DNA of 64,000 bases from Citrobacter sp. Cu233 (GCF_030332225.1 NZ_JAOWIF010000028.1:558001-622000), one strand, 5' to 3'; shown: positions 8,096-18,935, counted from the first letter of the stretch. Program-made: numbers and translations. The notes: generated by a model not told the origin, from the letters alone.

Positions 8096-9261
8096 TATTT
8101 CCCCTCCACTGCGGCAACAACCTGCTGAGCTGCATCCGTCAGACTTTTCGCTGCAATAATATTCAGGCCGCTGTCAGCCAGTTTCTTCGCGCCGAGTTCG
8201 GCGTTGTTGCCTTCCAGACGTACAACAACAGGAACGTTAACACCCACTTCTGCTACCGCACCGATGATACCGTCAGCGATCAGATCGCAACGAACGATAC
8301 CGCCGAAGATGTTAACCAGAACGGCTTTAACATTGTCGTCAGAGAGGATGATTTTGAATGCTTCGGTGACACGTTCTTTGGTCGCACCGCCGCCCACATC
8401 GAGGAAGTTAGCCGGTTCGCCGCCGTGCAGCTTAACGATGTCCATGGTGCCCATTGCCAGGCCCGCACCGTTAACCATACAACCAATGTTACCGTCCAGT
8501 GCGACGTAGTTCAGTTCCCACTGTGCAGCCTGTGCTTCACGCGGATCTTCCTGAGACTGGTCACGCATTTCACGCAGGTCAGCCTGGCGGAACAGCGCAT
8601 TGCCGTCAGCCCCCAGTTTGCCATCGAGACAAATCAGATCGCCTTGTTTGGTGACCACCAGCGGGTTGATTTCGATCAGCGCCAGGTCGCGCTCCAGGAA
8701 AATCGTCGCCAGGCCCATGAAAATCTTGGTGAACTGCTGAACCTGTTTACCTTCCAGACCCAGTTTGAACGCCAGTTCACGCCCCTGGTAAGGCATTGGG
8801 CCTGCCAGCGGATCAAGTGCCACTTTGTGGATCAGGTGCGGCGTTTCTTCTGCGACTTTTTCAATTTCCACACCGCCTTCGGTAGAGGCCATAAAGACCA
8901 CGCGACGGGAACTGCGGTCAACAACTGCGCCGAGGTAAAGTTCTTTACCAATGTCGGTCGCTGCTTCAACCAGAATCTGGTTTACCGGTTGACCATGTGC
9001 GTCTGTCTGGTAAGTGACCAGACGTTTACCCAGCCAATGTTCAGCAAAAGCGCGAATGTCTTCTTTGCTGTTAACAACTTTCACACCGCCCGCTTTACCA
9101 CGGCCACCAGCGTGAACCTGACATTTTACTACCCACGGGCCCGCGCCGATTTTAGAGGCGGCTTCTTCGGCTTCACGCGGAGTAGTACAGGCATAACCCA
9201 CCGGTGCCGGTAAGCCATAGCGGGCAAAAAGTTGTTTTGCCTGATATTCATGTAAGTTCAT
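8095..9261 (-). CDS. sucC: Succinyl-CoA synthetase, beta subunit
   Basis: The nucleotide-binding beta chain, 388 residues as in E. coli. The N-terminal ATP-grasp domain shows [18 protein letters not shown], and the C-terminal CoA-ligase domain shows [22 protein letters not shown] and [11 protein letters not shown]. It pairs with SucD in the alpha2-beta2 TCA enzyme. It is separated from sucB by 91 bases holding a REP-type hairpin and overlaps sucD by one base. Confidence 0.98.
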   Translation of the reverse strand: MNLHEYQAKQLFARYGLPAPVGYACTTPREAEEAASKIGAGPWVVKCQVHAGGRGKAGGVKVVNSKEDIRAFAEHWLGKRLVTYQTDAHGQPVNQILVEAATDIGKELYLGAVVDRSSRRVVFMASTEGGVEIEKVAEETPHLIHKVALDPLAGPMPYQGRELAFKLGLEGKQVQQFTKIFMGLATIFLERDLALIEINPLVVTKQGDLICLDGKLGADGNALFRQADLREMRDQSQEDPREAQAAQWELNYVALDGNIGCMVNGAGLAMGTMDIVKLHGGEPANFLDVGGGATKERVTEAFKIILSDDNVKAVLVNIFGGIVRCDLIADGIIGAVAEVGVNVPVVVRLEGNNAELGAKKLADSGLNIIAAKSLTDAAQQVVAAVEGK

Positions 9262-9298
9262 GTGTTCTGTCCATCCTTCAGGTAATCGTTATCTTTTA

Positions 9299-9332
9299 CC
9301 CGTAGGCCTGATAAGGCGTCCAGACCTACGGG
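9299..9332. repeat. REP-like hairpin between sucB and sucC
   Basis: Arms CCCGTAGG and CCTACGGG enclose a GCCTGATAAGGCGTC core of REP type. It may stabilise or partly separate the upstream sucAB message from sucCD. Confidence 0.7.
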
Positions 9333-9352
9333 GCAGGTGATACTCTTTTTGG

Positions 9353-10576
9353 TTACACGTCCAGCAGCAGACGTGTTGGATCTTCCAGCAACTCTTTAAT
9401 GGTTACCAGGAAGCCGACTGACTCACGACCATCAATCAGACGGTGGTCATAAGACAGCGCCAGATACATCATCGGCAGGATTTCAACCTTACCGTCTACC
9501 GCCATCGGACGGTCTTTGATGGCATGCATACCCAGGATAGCGCTCTGCGGCGGGTTGATGATAGGCGTAGACATCAGGGAACCGAACACACCACCGTTAG
9601 TGATGGTGAAGTTACCGCCCGTCAGATCTTCAACCGTCAACTTGCCGTCACGACCTTTTACTGCCAGTTCTTTAATATTCTTCTCGATGTCGGCCATACC
9701 CAACAGATCAACATCACGCAGTACCGGGGTCACCAGGCCACGCGGCGTGGAGACCGCCATGCTGACATCAAAGTAGTTGTGATAAACCACGTCATCACCA
9801 TCGATAGACGCGTTGACTTCCGGATAGCGTTTCAGCGCTTCAACAACAGCTTTAACGTAGAAAGACATAAAGCCCAGACGGATACCGTGACGTTTTTCAA
9901 ACGCGTCACCGTACTGCTTACGCAGGTCCATGATTGGCTTCATGTTGACTTCGTTGAAGGTCGTCAGCATCGCAGTGGAGTTTTTCGCTTCCAGCAGACG
10001 CTCAGCCACGCGCTTGCGCAGGCGGGTCATCGGAACGCGTTTTTCACCACGTGCGCCCAGCGCAGGCTGCGCAGCAGGTGCGGCGGCCGGTGCTTTGGCT
10101 TCAGCTTTCGCCGCCGGCGCTTTAGCCAGATGTTTTTCAACATCTTCACGCGTAATACGTCCACCGACACCCGTGCCATTGATAGCGCTGGCTTCGAGGT
10201 TATGCTCACCCAACAGGCGACGGATTGCCGGGCTCAGGGCATCGTTGTTCTGCTCGGCGAGGGACGCCTGCTGGCGCTGCGCCGGAGTAGAATCTTTCTC
10301 TTCAGACTTGGCGCTGGTCTCTTTACCGGCGCTGTTGCCTTCACGCAGGCGACCGAGGATCTGGCGAGAAGTTACAGTTGTCCCTTCATCTTCCAGGACC
10401 GCATCAAGAATACCGTCCGCTGATGCCGGTACTTCCAGTACCACTTTGTCAGTTTCGATTTCTACCAGTACTTCATCACGACGTACTGCATCGCCCGGTT
10501 TTTTATGCCAGGTTGCAACCGTTGCATCCGCGACGGATTCAGGCAGGTCGGGAACAAGAATATCTACGCTACTCAT
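9353..10576 (-). CDS. sucB: 2-oxoglutarate dehydrogenase E2, dihydrolipoyl succinyltransferase
   Basis: The core E2 of the 2-oxoglutarate dehydrogenase complex, moving the succinyl group from lipoamide to CoA. Its 407 residues comprise a lipoyl domain with the modified Lys44 in ETDKVVLEV, a peripheral subunit-binding domain ([14 protein letters not shown] near residue 115), an Ala-Pro-rich flexible linker around residues 150-175, and the catalytic domain ending with [10 protein letters not shown], which holds the active-site His. E. coli SucB is 405 residues; the two extra fall in the linker region. It starts 14 bases after the sucA stop. Confidence 0.98.
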   Translation of the reverse strand: MSSVDILVPDLPESVADATVATWHKKPGDAVRRDEVLVEIETDKVVLEVPASADGILDAVLEDEGTTVTSRQILGRLREGNSAGKETSAKSEEKDSTPAQRQQASLAEQNNDALSPAIRRLLGEHNLEASAINGTGVGGRITREDVEKHLAKAPAAKAEAKAPAAAPAAQPALGARGEKRVPMTRLRKRVAERLLEAKNSTAMLTTFNEVNMKPIMDLRKQYGDAFEKRHGIRLGFMSFYVKAVVEALKRYPEVNASIDGDDVVYHNYFDVSMAVSTPRGLVTPVLRDVDLLGMADIEKNIKELAVKGRDGKLTVEDLTGGNFTITNGGVFGSLMSTPIINPPQSAILGMHAIKDRPMAVDGKVEILPMMYLALSYDHRLIDGRESVGFLVTIKELLEDPTRLLLDV

Positions 10577-10590
10577 TATTTATCCTTTAT

Positions 10591-13392
10591 TTAATCGACG
10601 TTCAGCGCGTCATTTACCAGATCTTGTTGCTGTTTCTGGTGAACGGACATATATCCTACTGCCGGAGAGGCAGAGGCCGGGCGACCTGCATAACGCAGAG
10701 CTGACCCAAATGGAATTACTTCACGGAAATGATGCTGGCTGCAGTACCATGCGCCCTGGTTAAGCGGCTCTTCCTGGCACCAGACAAAATCATGTACATG
10801 AGCAAACGGTTTCAGCGCTTCCTGCACCGCTTTATGCGGGAACGGATAGAGCTGTTCGATGCGCACAATGGCAACATCTTTTTGGCCATTCTTACGGCGT
10901 TGCTCCAGCAGGTCGTAATAAACCTTACCAGAACACATCACGACACGCTTCACGGCTTGTGGATCAAGTTCATCAATCTCACCAATGGCTGGCAGGAACG
11001 TACCGTTCGCCAGTTCGTCGAGCGTAGACACCGCCAGCGGATGACGCAGCAATGACTTCGGTGACATCACCACCAGCGGACGACGCATACCGCGCAGCGC
11101 CTGACGACGCAGCATGTGGTAAACCTGTGCCGGCGTAGATGGGACGCAAACCTGCATGTTTTGCTCAGCACAAAGTTGCAGATAACGTTCCAGGCGCGCG
11201 GAGGAGTGCTCCGGCCCCTGACCTTCATAGCCGTGCGGCAGCAACATCACCAGGCCACACATACGGCCCCATTTCTGCTCACCGGACGAGATGAACTGGT
11301 CGATAACGACCTGCGCACCGTTGGCGAAGTCACCAAACTGCGCTTCCCAGATGGTCAGGGTACGCGGTTCAGCCGTGGCATAACCGTATTCAAATGCCAG
11401 CACCGCTTCTTCAGACAGGACGGAGTCCCAGACGCGGAACGTCCCCTGCCCGTTATGCACATGCTGCAGCGGGGTGTAGGTTGAACCGTTCGCCTGGTTA
11501 TGAATGACCGCATGACGGTGGAAGAAAGTACCGCGACCGGAGTCTTCACCCGACAGACGTACCGGAATGCCTTCGTCAACCAGCGTGGCGTAAGCCAGAT
11601 TTTCTGCGCCACCCCAGTCGAACAACTTCTCGCCTGCCGCCATCGCCTGACGATCGCCATAAATCTTGGCAACGCGCGACTGCATTTCAACCGCTTCTGG
11701 TACGGTACTGATGCGTTTGGCCAGTTCCTGCAAACGCTTCATTTCAACTTTGCTGGGGTAGTTTTCATCCCACTCGTGGTTGAGGTACGGTGACCAGGTG
11801 AAGGAGTGCATGTTCATTGGACGCCACTCTTTCACGACGCATTCGCCAGCATCCAGCGCATCACGATAGAGGTTGACCATCTCGGTCGCATCTTCCAACG
11901 TCGCAACTTTATCGGCTTCCAGTTTGTCAGCGTAGATTTTGCGCGGGGTCGGATGCTTTTTGATTTTCTGATACATCAGCGGCTGGGTTGCGCTCGGCTC
12001 ATCGGCTTCGTTATGGCCGTGACGGCGGTAGCACACCAGATCAATGAAGACATCACGTTTAAAGGTATTACGGAAATCCAGCGCCAGACGAGTCACGAAA
12101 GCAACCGCTTCGGGGTCATCCGCATTCACGTGGAAGATCGGCGCCTGAACCATCTTACCGATGTCGGTGCAGTACGGCGTAGAACGTGCGTCCAGCGGGT
12201 TAGAGGTGGTGAAGCCCACCTGGTTGTTGATGACGATACGAACGGTACCGCCCACTTCGTAACCACGCGCTTTCGACATGTTCAGGGTTTCCTGAACCAC
12301 GCCCTGTCCGGTCACTGCCGCATCACCGTGAATCGTAATCGGCAATACTTTATTGCTGCTTGGCTCGTCCAGACGATCCAGACGCGCACGAACGGAACCG
12401 ATAACCACCGGGCTAACGATTTCCAGGTGCGACGGGTTAAACGCCAGCGCCAGGTGCACCAGACCGCCTTCGGTTTCGATATCTGATGAGAAGCCCATGT
12501 GGTACTTCACATCACCGGTGCCGAGGTGTTCTTTATGTTTGCCTGCGAATTCGTCGAACAGTTCCTGTGGGCGTTTACCCAGCACGTTAACCAGTACGTT
12601 CAAACGACCGCGGTGCGCCATGCCCAGAACCACTTCACGGGTTCCACTGTTACCGGCGTGGCGGATCATTTCTTTAAGCATCGGGATTAACGCATCGCCA
12701 CCTTCCAGTGAGAAGCGTTTTGCCCCTGGGAACTTCGCACCCAGGTAGCGTTCCAGGCCTTCAGCTGCAGTCAGTTCACTGAGGAAGCGTTTCTTCTCTT
12801 CACTACTGAATGCTGCACGACCGGACTCGATACGCTGCTGAAGCCAGCGTTTCTCTTCGGTGCTGGTGATGTGCATATACTCGGCGCCAATCGGGCCGCA
12901 GTAGGTTTGTTTCAGCGCGACAACCAGGTCGCTCAACTTCATGGTGTCTTTGCCGCCGGCAAAAGAACCAACGTTAAAGCTTTCCTGAAAATCAGCGTCG
13001 GTCAGATCGTGGAAAGACGGGTCCAGATCGGCCACATTTTCTTGTTGCCACAGCCCCAGCGGATCGAGGTTCGCATGCTGGTGACCGCGGAAACGATAGG
13101 CGTTAATGAGCTGCAGGACTTTAACCTGCTTCACATTGGCATCAGGGTCGGAAATAGAAGAAGAGTAACGTGGGGTAATCAACGCCTGTCGACGGAAATA
13201 ATCACGTGTTTTTGAGTGGAGTTGATCCGGTTTGACTCCGGTACCAGGTAACTGCTGGAACGTCGAACGCCAGTTAGCATCTACCGAGTCAGGGTCGGTT
13301 AAGAAGTCTTCATAGAGCTGTTCTATCCAACTCTGGTTAGAACCGGAGAGGTAAGAAGAGTCCAACCAGGCTTTCAAAGCGCTGTTCTGCAT
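10591..13392 (-). CDS. sucA: 2-oxoglutarate dehydrogenase E1 (thiamine-diphosphate dependent)
   Basis: The decarboxylating E1 of the 2-oxoglutarate dehydrogenase complex, 933 residues as in E. coli. Visible marks are the N-terminal E2-contact helix (AWLDSSYLSGSNQSWIEQLY), MAHRGRLNVLVNVLGK, the thiamine-diphosphate site around HGDAAVTGQGVVQETLNMS, CYRRHGHNEADEP, and the C-terminal GEDSGRGTFFHRHAV and EAQFGDFANGAQV segments. Inhibition or activation cannot be judged from sequence. It is the fifth gene of the sdh-suc operon, preceded by a 261-base gap with strong hairpins. Confidence 0.98.
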   Translation of the reverse strand: MQNSALKAWLDSSYLSGSNQSWIEQLYEDFLTDPDSVDANWRSTFQQLPGTGVKPDQLHSKTRDYFRRQALITPRYSSSISDPDANVKQVKVLQLINAYRFRGHQHANLDPLGLWQQENVADLDPSFHDLTDADFQESFNVGSFAGGKDTMKLSDLVVALKQTYCGPIGAEYMHITSTEEKRWLQQRIESGRAAFSSEEKKRFLSELTAAEGLERYLGAKFPGAKRFSLEGGDALIPMLKEMIRHAGNSGTREVVLGMAHRGRLNVLVNVLGKRPQELFDEFAGKHKEHLGTGDVKYHMGFSSDIETEGGLVHLALAFNPSHLEIVSPVVIGSVRARLDRLDEPSSNKVLPITIHGDAAVTGQGVVQETLNMSKARGYEVGGTVRIVINNQVGFTTSNPLDARSTPYCTDIGKMVQAPIFHVNADDPEAVAFVTRLALDFRNTFKRDVFIDLVCYRRHGHNEADEPSATQPLMYQKIKKHPTPRKIYADKLEADKVATLEDATEMVNLYRDALDAGECVVKEWRPMNMHSFTWSPYLNHEWDENYPSKVEMKRLQELAKRISTVPEAVEMQSRVAKIYGDRQAMAAGEKLFDWGGAENLAYATLVDEGIPVRLSGEDSGRGTFFHRHAVIHNQANGSTYTPLQHVHNGQGTFRVWDSVLSEEAVLAFEYGYATAEPRTLTIWEAQFGDFANGAQVVIDQFISSGEQKWGRMCGLVMLLPHGYEGQGPEHSSARLERYLQLCAEQNMQVCVPSTPAQVYHMLRRQALRGMRRPLVVMSPKSLLRHPLAVSTLDELANGTFLPAIGEIDELDPQAVKRVVMCSGKVYYDLLEQRRKNGQKDVAIVRIEQLYPFPHKAVQEALKPFAHVHDFVWCQEEPLNQGAWYCSQHHFREVIPFGSALRYAGRPASASPAVGYMSVHQKQQQDLVNDALNVD

Positions 13393-13503
13393 CGTGATCC
13401 CTTAAGCATTTGTATGCTTACTTCGCCGTGGATACTACCACGCACACCGATGTGCGTGCCGGGGTTCACTTGTTGCGGACTGTCGTATCATCTGCGTCCG
13501 CTA

Positions 13504-13614
13504 AGGAACCTTTAAAAACTGTCTAATAATCTTCGTCGTTCGGACCGCGCCTTGTCGCGCTTCGAACGCCTCGATTATTGCTCTCTAATTTATGGCAGTT
13601 TTTAGAGGTTTCCT
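13504..13614. repeat. Long imperfect inverted repeat (111 nt) between sdhB and sucA
   Basis: The outer arms 13504-13523 and 13594-13614 pair over 20 base pairs with two G-U pairs and one bulge. A perfect 7-bp stem (AATAATC/GATTATT, 13525-13531 with 13573-13579) and a 6-bp stem (CGTTCG/CGAACG, 13537-13542 with 13563-13568) continue it inwards to a GCGC/GCGC tip. As RNA this is one long rod within the sdh-suc message. I do not recognise it as REP or ERIC. Confidence 0.8.
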
Positions 13615-13620
13615 GCACTA

Positions 13621-13640
13621 CCGGGGAATCACTTCCCCGG
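13621..13640. repeat. Short GC-rich hairpin after sdhB
   Basis: CCGGGGA/TCCCCGG arms with a 6-base loop lie 13 bases after the sdhB stop codon. There is no T-run, so it looks like an mRNA-stabilising or pausing hairpin rather than a terminator. Confidence 0.7.
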
Positions 13641-13653
13641 CAACAACAACTAT

Positions 13654-14370
13654 TTATGCACTACGTTTCAGTAACATCGACTTAATATGACCAATCGCGC
13701 GCGTTGGGTTCAGCCCCTTAGGACAAACACTGACGCAGTTCATGATGCTATGGCAGCGGAATACGCTGAAAGCGTCACTCAAACCGTCCAGGCGGCTGTC
13801 GGTCTCGGTATCGCGGCTGTCGATCAGGAAACGATACGCGGCCAGTAAACCTGCCGGGCCAATAAACTTGTCCGGATTCCACCAGAATGATGGGCAAGAC
13901 GTTGAGCAGCATGCACATAAAATACATTCATACAGCCCATCGAGCTTCTCACGCTGCTCTGGCATTTGTAAATGCTCACGAGCCGGTGGATTTTTCCCAT
14001 TATTCAACAAGTAAGGTTTAATCTTCTCATACTGTGCGTAGAATTGCCCCATGTCTACCACCAAATCGCGCACAACCGGTAAACCCGGCAGCGGGCGAAT
14101 GACAATCATCTTACCCGGCTGATTCAGCGCAGAAATAGGTGTGATACAGGCCAGTCCATTTTTACCGTTCATATTCAGACCGTCGGAGCCACAGACCCCT
14201 TCACGGCAGGAACGGCGGAACGATAGCGTAGGGTCTTTTTCTTTCAGCTGCATCAGTGCATCCAGCAGCATCATGTCGCGCCCTTCTTCCGCTTCCAGGG
14301 TGTAATCCTGCATGTGCGGAGCATCATCAACATCCGGGTTATAGCGATAAATTGAAAACTCGAGTCTCAT
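13654..14370 (-). CDS. sdhB: Succinate dehydrogenase iron-sulfur subunit
   Basis: Carries electrons from the SdhA flavin to ubiquinone through [2Fe-2S], [4Fe-4S] and [3Fe-4S] clusters. It is 238 residues, as in E. coli. The plant-type ferredoxin cysteines are in RRSCREGVCGSDGLNMNG, the [4Fe-4S] ligands in CILCACCSTSC, and the [3Fe-4S] ligands in CHSIMNC with CVSVCPKG. It starts 15 bases after the sdhA stop and closes the sdh part of the operon. Confidence 0.98.
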   Translation of the reverse strand: MRLEFSIYRYNPDVDDAPHMQDYTLEAEEGRDMMLLDALMQLKEKDPTLSFRRSCREGVCGSDGLNMNGKNGLACITPISALNQPGKMIVIRPLPGLPVVRDLVVDMGQFYAQYEKIKPYLLNNGKNPPAREHLQMPEQREKLDGLYECILCACCSTSCPSFWWNPDKFIGPAGLLAAYRFLIDSRDTETDSRLDGLSDAFSVFRCHSIMNCVSVCPKGLNPTRAIGHIKSMLLKRSA

Positions 14371-14385
14371 TTTCCTGTCTCCGCA

Positions 14386-16152
14386 TTAGTAAGTACGAAT
14401 CTTCGGCGGGAATGCCGGGCGCAGTTTCGGTTCCATGTTGACTTGACGTCGGGTCATGGATTCCGACTCTGGCAGATACAGGGAATGGCACAGCCAGTTT
14501 TCATCATCACGTTCCGGGAAGTCGAAGCGACTGTGAGCGCCACGGCTTTCGGTACGGAAGTTGGCGGATACCGCCGTTGCGTACGCGGTTTCCATCAGGT
14601 TATCCAACTCCAGGCACTCGACGCGCTGGGTGTTGAACTCGCTGGAGGTATCATCCAGACGGGCATTTTTCAGGCGCTCACGAATGGCTTTCAGCTCTTC
14701 AAGACCTTTCGCCATCGCGTCACCTTCGCGGAATACCGAGAAGTTATGCTGCATACATTCCTGCAGCGCTTTACGGATCACAACCGGGTCTTCACCGTCG
14801 CGATTGCCGTTCCAGCGATTCAGACGCGCCAGAGAGGCATCGATCTCTTCTTCCGTCGCATCCTGCAGATTACCTTGCTCGGCGATAGATTCCTGCAGAT
14901 GCAGGCCGACCGCACGACCAAAGACCACCAGGTCCAACAGCGAGTTGCCGCCCAGACGGTTGGCACCGTGAACCGATACGCAAGCGATCTCGCCCACGGC
15001 AAACAGTCCAGGAATGACCACATCTTCACCCTGCTCGTTCACGGTCAGCGCCTGGCCAGTCACCTTGGTCGGAATACCCCCCATCATGTAGTGACAGGTT
15101 GGAATGACCGGAATCGGCTCTTTCACTGGGTCAACGTGAGCAAATGTACGGGAAAGCTCCAGGATACCCGGTAGACGGGATTCCAGTACTTCTTTACCCA
15201 GATGGTCGAGTTTCAGTTTGGCGTGCGGACCCCATGGGCCATCGCAGCCGCGACCTTCACGGATTTCGATCATAATGGAGCGCGCCACCACGTCACGGCC
15301 CGCAAGGTCTTTCGCGTTCGGGGCATAACGCTCCATGAAGCGTTCGCCGTGTTTGTTCAACAGATAACCACCTTCACCACGGCAGCCTTCTGTTACCAGC
15401 ACGCCCGCACCGGCGATACCGGTCGGGTGGAACTGCCACATTTCCATATCCTGCACCGGAACACCGGCACGGATTGCCATACCTACGCCATCACCCGTGT
15501 TGATGTGGGCGTTCGTTGTCGACTGATAAATACGGCCTGCACCACCGGTTGCCAGCACGGTCGCGCGGGCTTTGAAGTAAACCACTTCACCGGTTTCGAT
15601 ACACAGTGCGGTACAACCGACAATTGCGCCGTCGGCGTTTTTCACCAGATCTAACGCATACCACTCGGAGAAAATCGTGGTGTGGTTTTTCAGGTTTTGC
15701 TGATACAGCGTGTGCAACAGCGCGTGACCGGTACGGTCAGCCGCTGCTGCAGTACGTGCCGCTTGCTCGCCACCGAAGTTTTTCGACTGACCGCCAAACG
15801 GACGTTGATAAATGGTGCCATTTTCCAGCCGCGAGAACGGCAGCCCCATGTGGTCCAGTTCCAGAATCGCTTCCGGACCGGTTTTACACATATATTCAAT
15901 GGCGTCCTGATCCCCAATGTAGTCCGACCCTTTTACCGTGTCGTACATGTGCCATTCCCAGTTATCTTCATGGGTATTACCGAGCGCAACGGTGATACCC
16001 CCCTGCGCAGAGACGGTATGGGAACGGGTTGGGAAGACTTTGGAGAGCAGCGCACAGGTCTGACCGCTCTGGGAAATTTGCAGCGCCGCGCGCATACCTG
16101 CACCACCGGCACCAATCACAACAGCATCAAATTCTCTGACTGGCAGTTTCAT
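14386..16152 (-). CDS. sdhA: Succinate dehydrogenase flavoprotein subunit
   Basis: The catalytic subunit that oxidises succinate to fumarate with covalent FAD. The 588 residues start at the ATG at 16152 ([19 protein letters not shown]), matching E. coli; four further codons upstream would overlap sdhD and add nothing conserved. The FAD-linking His is in the [10 protein letters not shown] segment near residue 45. The catalytic RxxxGRDVVAR region ([13 protein letters not shown]), the HPTGIAG loop and [10 protein letters not shown] are intact. The start codon overlaps the last base of the sdhD stop (TAATG), so the two are coupled. Confidence 0.98.
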   Translation of the reverse strand: MKLPVREFDAVVIGAGGAGMRAALQISQSGQTCALLSKVFPTRSHTVSAQGGITVALGNTHEDNWEWHMYDTVKGSDYIGDQDAIEYMCKTGPEAILELDHMGLPFSRLENGTIYQRPFGGQSKNFGGEQAARTAAAADRTGHALLHTLYQQNLKNHTTIFSEWYALDLVKNADGAIVGCTALCIETGEVVYFKARATVLATGGAGRIYQSTTNAHINTGDGVGMAIRAGVPVQDMEMWQFHPTGIAGAGVLVTEGCRGEGGYLLNKHGERFMERYAPNAKDLAGRDVVARSIMIEIREGRGCDGPWGPHAKLKLDHLGKEVLESRLPGILELSRTFAHVDPVKEPIPVIPTCHYMMGGIPTKVTGQALTVNEQGEDVVIPGLFAVGEIACVSVHGANRLGGNSLLDLVVFGRAVGLHLQESIAEQGNLQDATEEEIDASLARLNRWNGNRDGEDPVVIRKALQECMQHNFSVFREGDAMAKGLEELKAIRERLKNARLDDTSSEFNTQRVECLELDNLMETAYATAVSANFRTESRGAHSRFDFPERDDENWLCHSLYLPESESMTRRQVNMEPKLRPAFPPKIRTY

Positions 16153-16499
16153 TACACACCCCACACCACAACAAATCCATAAATGACGTAAACCACCAGC
16201 GCAACGACAATGGCCAGTTGCAGAATCAGGCGAACTGCCAGCGGTTTAACGTAGTCGGTCAACACCTGCCACATGCCAACCCAGGCATGAATCAAGATGG
16301 AGAAAAGAGCCAGCAGGGTGAAGACTTTGGTGAATGCCGATGAGAAGAAACCGGTCCAGGCTTCAAAGGTCAGGTCGCCACTGGTGGCGAAGAAGCCGAC
16401 CATATAGATGATGTATAACGTCAGAACGATAGCGGTGGCACGGACCAGAATGAAGTCATGTACGCCATTGCGTCCTAATGCGGAGGCGTTGCTTACCAT
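16152..16499 (-). CDS. sdhD: Succinate dehydrogenase membrane anchor subunit D
   Basis: One of two cytochrome b556 membrane anchors. The 115 residues start at the ATG at 16499 ([16 protein letters not shown]), equal in length to E. coli SdhD. Three transmembrane helices are evident ([62 protein letters not shown]). The heme-ligand His lies in the second helix (LIHAWVGMW) and the quinone-site Tyr in TDYVKP. The start overlaps the end of sdhC by 7 bases. Confidence 0.97.
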   Translation of the reverse strand: MVSNASALGRNGVHDFILVRATAIVLTLYIIYMVGFFATSGDLTFEAWTGFFSSAFTKVFTLLALFSILIHAWVGMWQVLTDYVKPLAVRLILQLAIVVALVVYVIYGFVVVWGV

Positions 16500-16882
16500 A
16501 CGAGGACTCCTGCGAGAAGTGAAAGCACGACAATGATTACAAAAGAAATTTTGGCGGAACGTGTCCCTGCTTCGAGGGTTTCTTCGAGGTAGCCAAAATC
16601 CATCAACAAATGGCGAATGCCCATGACGGCGTGATAGGCCAGCGCAATCAGAATCCCCCACAGAATCAACTCCACGAAGAAATTATTCATAATGGATGAC
16701 GCGGCGAGGAAACCTTCAGGGGAGGACAGGCTGGTACCCAATAACCACAACAGGATCCCGACCGCCACGAAGGTGATCACTCCAGATACGCGATGGAGAA
16801 TGGACGCTATCGCCGTGATTGGGAATCGGATCGTTTGCAGATCCAGATTGACAGGTCTTTGTTTTTTCACATTTCTTATCAT
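16493..16882 (-). CDS. sdhC: Succinate dehydrogenase cytochrome b556 subunit C
   Basis: The other membrane anchor, forming the ubiquinone and heme b site with SdhD. From the ATG at 16882 it is 129 residues ([21 protein letters not shown]), the E. coli length. An in-frame ATG at 16897 would add MWALF; neither start has a strong ribosome-binding site, so the choice rests on family length. Three hydrophobic segments, the quinone-site Ser/Arg in ILHRVSG and the heme-ligand His in [13 protein letters not shown] are visible. It is the first gene of sdhCDAB-sucABCD, with a leader of about 225 bases. Confidence 0.95.
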   Translation of the reverse strand: MIRNVKKQRPVNLDLQTIRFPITAIASILHRVSGVITFVAVGILLWLLGTSLSSPEGFLAASSIMNNFFVELILWGILIALAYHAVMGIRHLLMDFGYLEETLEAGTRSAKISFVIIVVLSLLAGVLVW

Positions 16883-17113
16883 GAATAACGCCCACATGCT
16901 GTTCTTATTATTCCCTTTGGACTTCGGGCACAGAAGAAAAAGACTTCTGTAGTCTGAAAGACGCCGGGATTTCCTTCCTCCGGTCTGCGTGCGGGTCAGA
17001 CAGCGTCCTTACTATAACTACGCGTCATATAAAACACTGCTTCCAGTTGCTAAAACGACACGTTACAACGCTGGTTGGCTCGGGATTGCAGGGTATTCCG
17101 GAGACCTGGCGGC

Positions 17114-17142
17114 AGTATAGGACGTTCACAAAATCATTACAA
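17114..17142 (-). promoter_or_regulatory. sdhC promoter (-35 TTGTAA, -10 TATACT)
   Basis: On the minus strand TTGTAA (17137-17142) and TATACT (17114-17119) are 17 bases apart, placing transcription start near 17107, about 225 bases before sdhC. The position relative to the CRP-like dyad supports this as the main sdh promoter. Confidence 0.75.
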
Positions 17143-17178
17143 TTAACCTACATATAGTTTGTCGGGTTTTATCCCGAA

Positions 17179-17196
17179 CAGTGACATAGGTCACGA
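17179..17196. promoter_or_regulatory. CRP-like site upstream of sdhC
   Basis: CGTGACCTATGTCACT (minus strand) matches the TGTGA-N6-TCACA consensus except at the outermost bases. It is centred about 80 bases upstream of the predicted sdhC start. CRP control of sdhC is known in E. coli; binding here is inferred. Confidence 0.65.
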
Positions 17197-17252
17197 TAAC
17201 AACATTATTTTAATTTTTAATCATCTGATTTGACAATCATTAAACAAAGTTG

Positions 17253-17282
17253 TTACAAACAACACCAGAAAAAGCATATAAT
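17253..17282 (+). promoter_or_regulatory. gltA distal promoter (-35 TTACAA, -10 TATAAT)
   Basis: A perfect TATAAT (17277-17282) lies 18 bases after TTACAA (17253-17258), giving a start near 17289 and a leader of roughly 305 bases. The rest of the 711-base gap between sdhC and gltA holds no convincing gene; a second, nearer gltA promoter is expected from E. coli but I could not place it clearly. Confidence 0.6.
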
Positions 17283-17593
17283 GCGTAAAAGTTATGGGGT
17301 CACTCTTTCACCGGAGATTTAGTTATGTAACAGTGTGGAAGTATTGACCAATACCTTCAGGACAGTTATTAGTGATAGACAGGTTAAATAATTCGGATTG
17401 CTAAGTTGTTGATTTGTTGCTAATTCACCATGAGTTAACTGATTTACCTGCAAGCGCCCATTGCTCTGTACCCTGGTTTTCTCCTCTATCGCAGAGCGGC
17501 GAGCCGAATAACAAACTGGTAATGGTTAATTGATGAGTTGAAACAGATCTCACCTGAGTAGTCTTAAGTAATAAGGCGCTAAGGAGACCGTAA

Positions 17594-18877
17594 ATGGCTG
17601 ATACTAAAGCAAAACTCACTCTTAATGGTGACGCTGCTATTGAACTGGATGTGCTGAAAGGTACGCTCGGTCAAGATGTTATTGATATTCGTAGCCTTGG
17701 CTCAAAAGGGATGTTCACTTTTGACCCAGGTTTTACCTCTACCGCATCCTGCGAATCCAAAATTACTTTCATCGACGGTGACGAAGGTGTTTTGCTGCAT
17801 CGCGGCTTCCCGATTGACCAGTTGGCAACCGAGTCCAACTATCTGGAAGTGTGTTATATCCTGCTGTACGGTGAAAAACCGTCACAGGAAGAGTACGACG
17901 AGTTCAAAACCACGGTCACTCGCCATACCATGATCCACGAACAGATTACCCGTCTGTTCCACGGTTTCCGCCGCGACTCTCACCCGATGGCCGTCATGTG
18001 CGGTGTTACCGGTGCGCTGGCCGCGTTCTACCATGACTCTCTGGATGTCAATAATGCGCGTCACCGTGAAATCGCCGCTTTCCGTCTGCTGTCCAAAATG
18101 CCAACCATGGCAGCAATGTGCTACAAATACTCCATCGGCCAGCCGTTTGTTTATCCGCGTAACGACCTTTCCTACGCCGGTAACTTCCTGAACATGATGT
18201 TCTCCACGCCGTGCGAAAAATACGAAGTAAACCCAATCCTGGAACGCGCAATGGATCGTATTCTGATCCTGCATGCTGACCACGAACAAAACGCTTCAAC
18301 GTCAACCGTACGTACCGCTGGCTCTTCCGGCGCTAACCCGTTTGCCTGCATCGCAGCCGGTATCGCTTCCCTGTGGGGACCGGCGCACGGCGGCGCGAAC
18401 GAAGCTGCACTGAAAATGCTGGAAGAAATCAGCTCAGTTAAACACATTCCGGAATTTGTTCGCCGCGCGAAAGACAAGAATGATTCTTTCCGTCTGATGG
18501 GCTTTGGTCACCGTGTTTACAAAAACTATGACCCGCGCGCCACCGTCATGCGTGAAACCTGCCATGAAGTGCTGAAAGAGCTGGGTACCAAAGATGACCT
18601 GCTGGAAGTGGCAATGGAGCTTGAGCACATCGCGCTCAACGACCCGTACTTTATCGAGAAGAAACTCTACCCGAACGTGGACTTCTACTCTGGCATCATT
18701 CTGAAAGCAATGGGTATCCCGTCTTCCATGTTCACCGTGATCTTCGCAATGGCGCGTACCGTTGGCTGGATTGCACACTGGAACGAAATGCACACCGACG
18801 GCATGAAAATCGCCCGTCCTCGCCAGTTGTACACCGGCTACGACAAGCGCGATTTTAAGTCCGACATTAAGCGTTAA
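17594..18877 (+). CDS. gltA: Citrate synthase (type II, hexameric)
   Basis: Condenses acetyl-CoA and oxaloacetate, entering the TCA cycle. The 427 residues match E. coli GltA in length and nearly throughout. The catalytic residues are in [10 protein letters not shown] (His), [13 protein letters not shown] (His and Arg) and PNVDFYSG (Asp). The N-terminal domain that binds the NADH inhibitor in Gram-negative enzymes is present ([18 protein letters not shown]). The start follows a good AAGGAGACC site. It is divergent from sdhC, with a single-gene transcript ending at a strong terminator. Confidence 0.98.
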   Translation: MADTKAKLTLNGDAAIELDVLKGTLGQDVIDIRSLGSKGMFTFDPGFTSTASCESKITFIDGDEGVLLHRGFPIDQLATESNYLEVCYILLYGEKPSQEEYDEFKTTVTRHTMIHEQITRLFHGFRRDSHPMAVMCGVTGALAAFYHDSLDVNNARHREIAAFRLLSKMPTMAAMCYKYSIGQPFVYPRNDLSYAGNFLNMMFSTPCEKYEVNPILERAMDRILILHADHEQNASTSTVRTAGSSGANPFACIAAGIASLWGPAHGGANEAALKMLEEISSVKHIPEFVRRAKDKNDSFRLMGFGHRVYKNYDPRATVMRETCHEVLKELGTKDDLLEVAMELEHIALNDPYFIEKKLYPNVDFYSGIILKAMGIPSSMFTVIFAMARTVGWIAHWNEMHTDGMKIARPRQLYTGYDKRDFKSDIKR

Positions 18878-18884
18878 TCCCTGT

Positions 18885-18935
18885 TACCGGCTGGCGATGC
18901 TGTGGCGTCACCAGCCGGTATATTCCCTTTTTCTT
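18885..18935 (+). terminator. gltA terminator
   Basis: TACCGGCTGG pairs with CCAGCCGGTA (18885-18920), followed by a T-rich stretch (CCCTTTTTCTT). Confidence 0.85.

Noticed and set aside
7355-15995. Many long frames antisense to the suc and sdh genes (for example 8425-9213, 9443-10423, 14443-15174)
   Set aside because: They mirror strongly biased codons of the real genes and have no recognisable domains.
16692-16952. Small plus-strand frame opposite sdhC
   Set aside because: Shadow of sdhC; no ribosome-binding site and no similarity.
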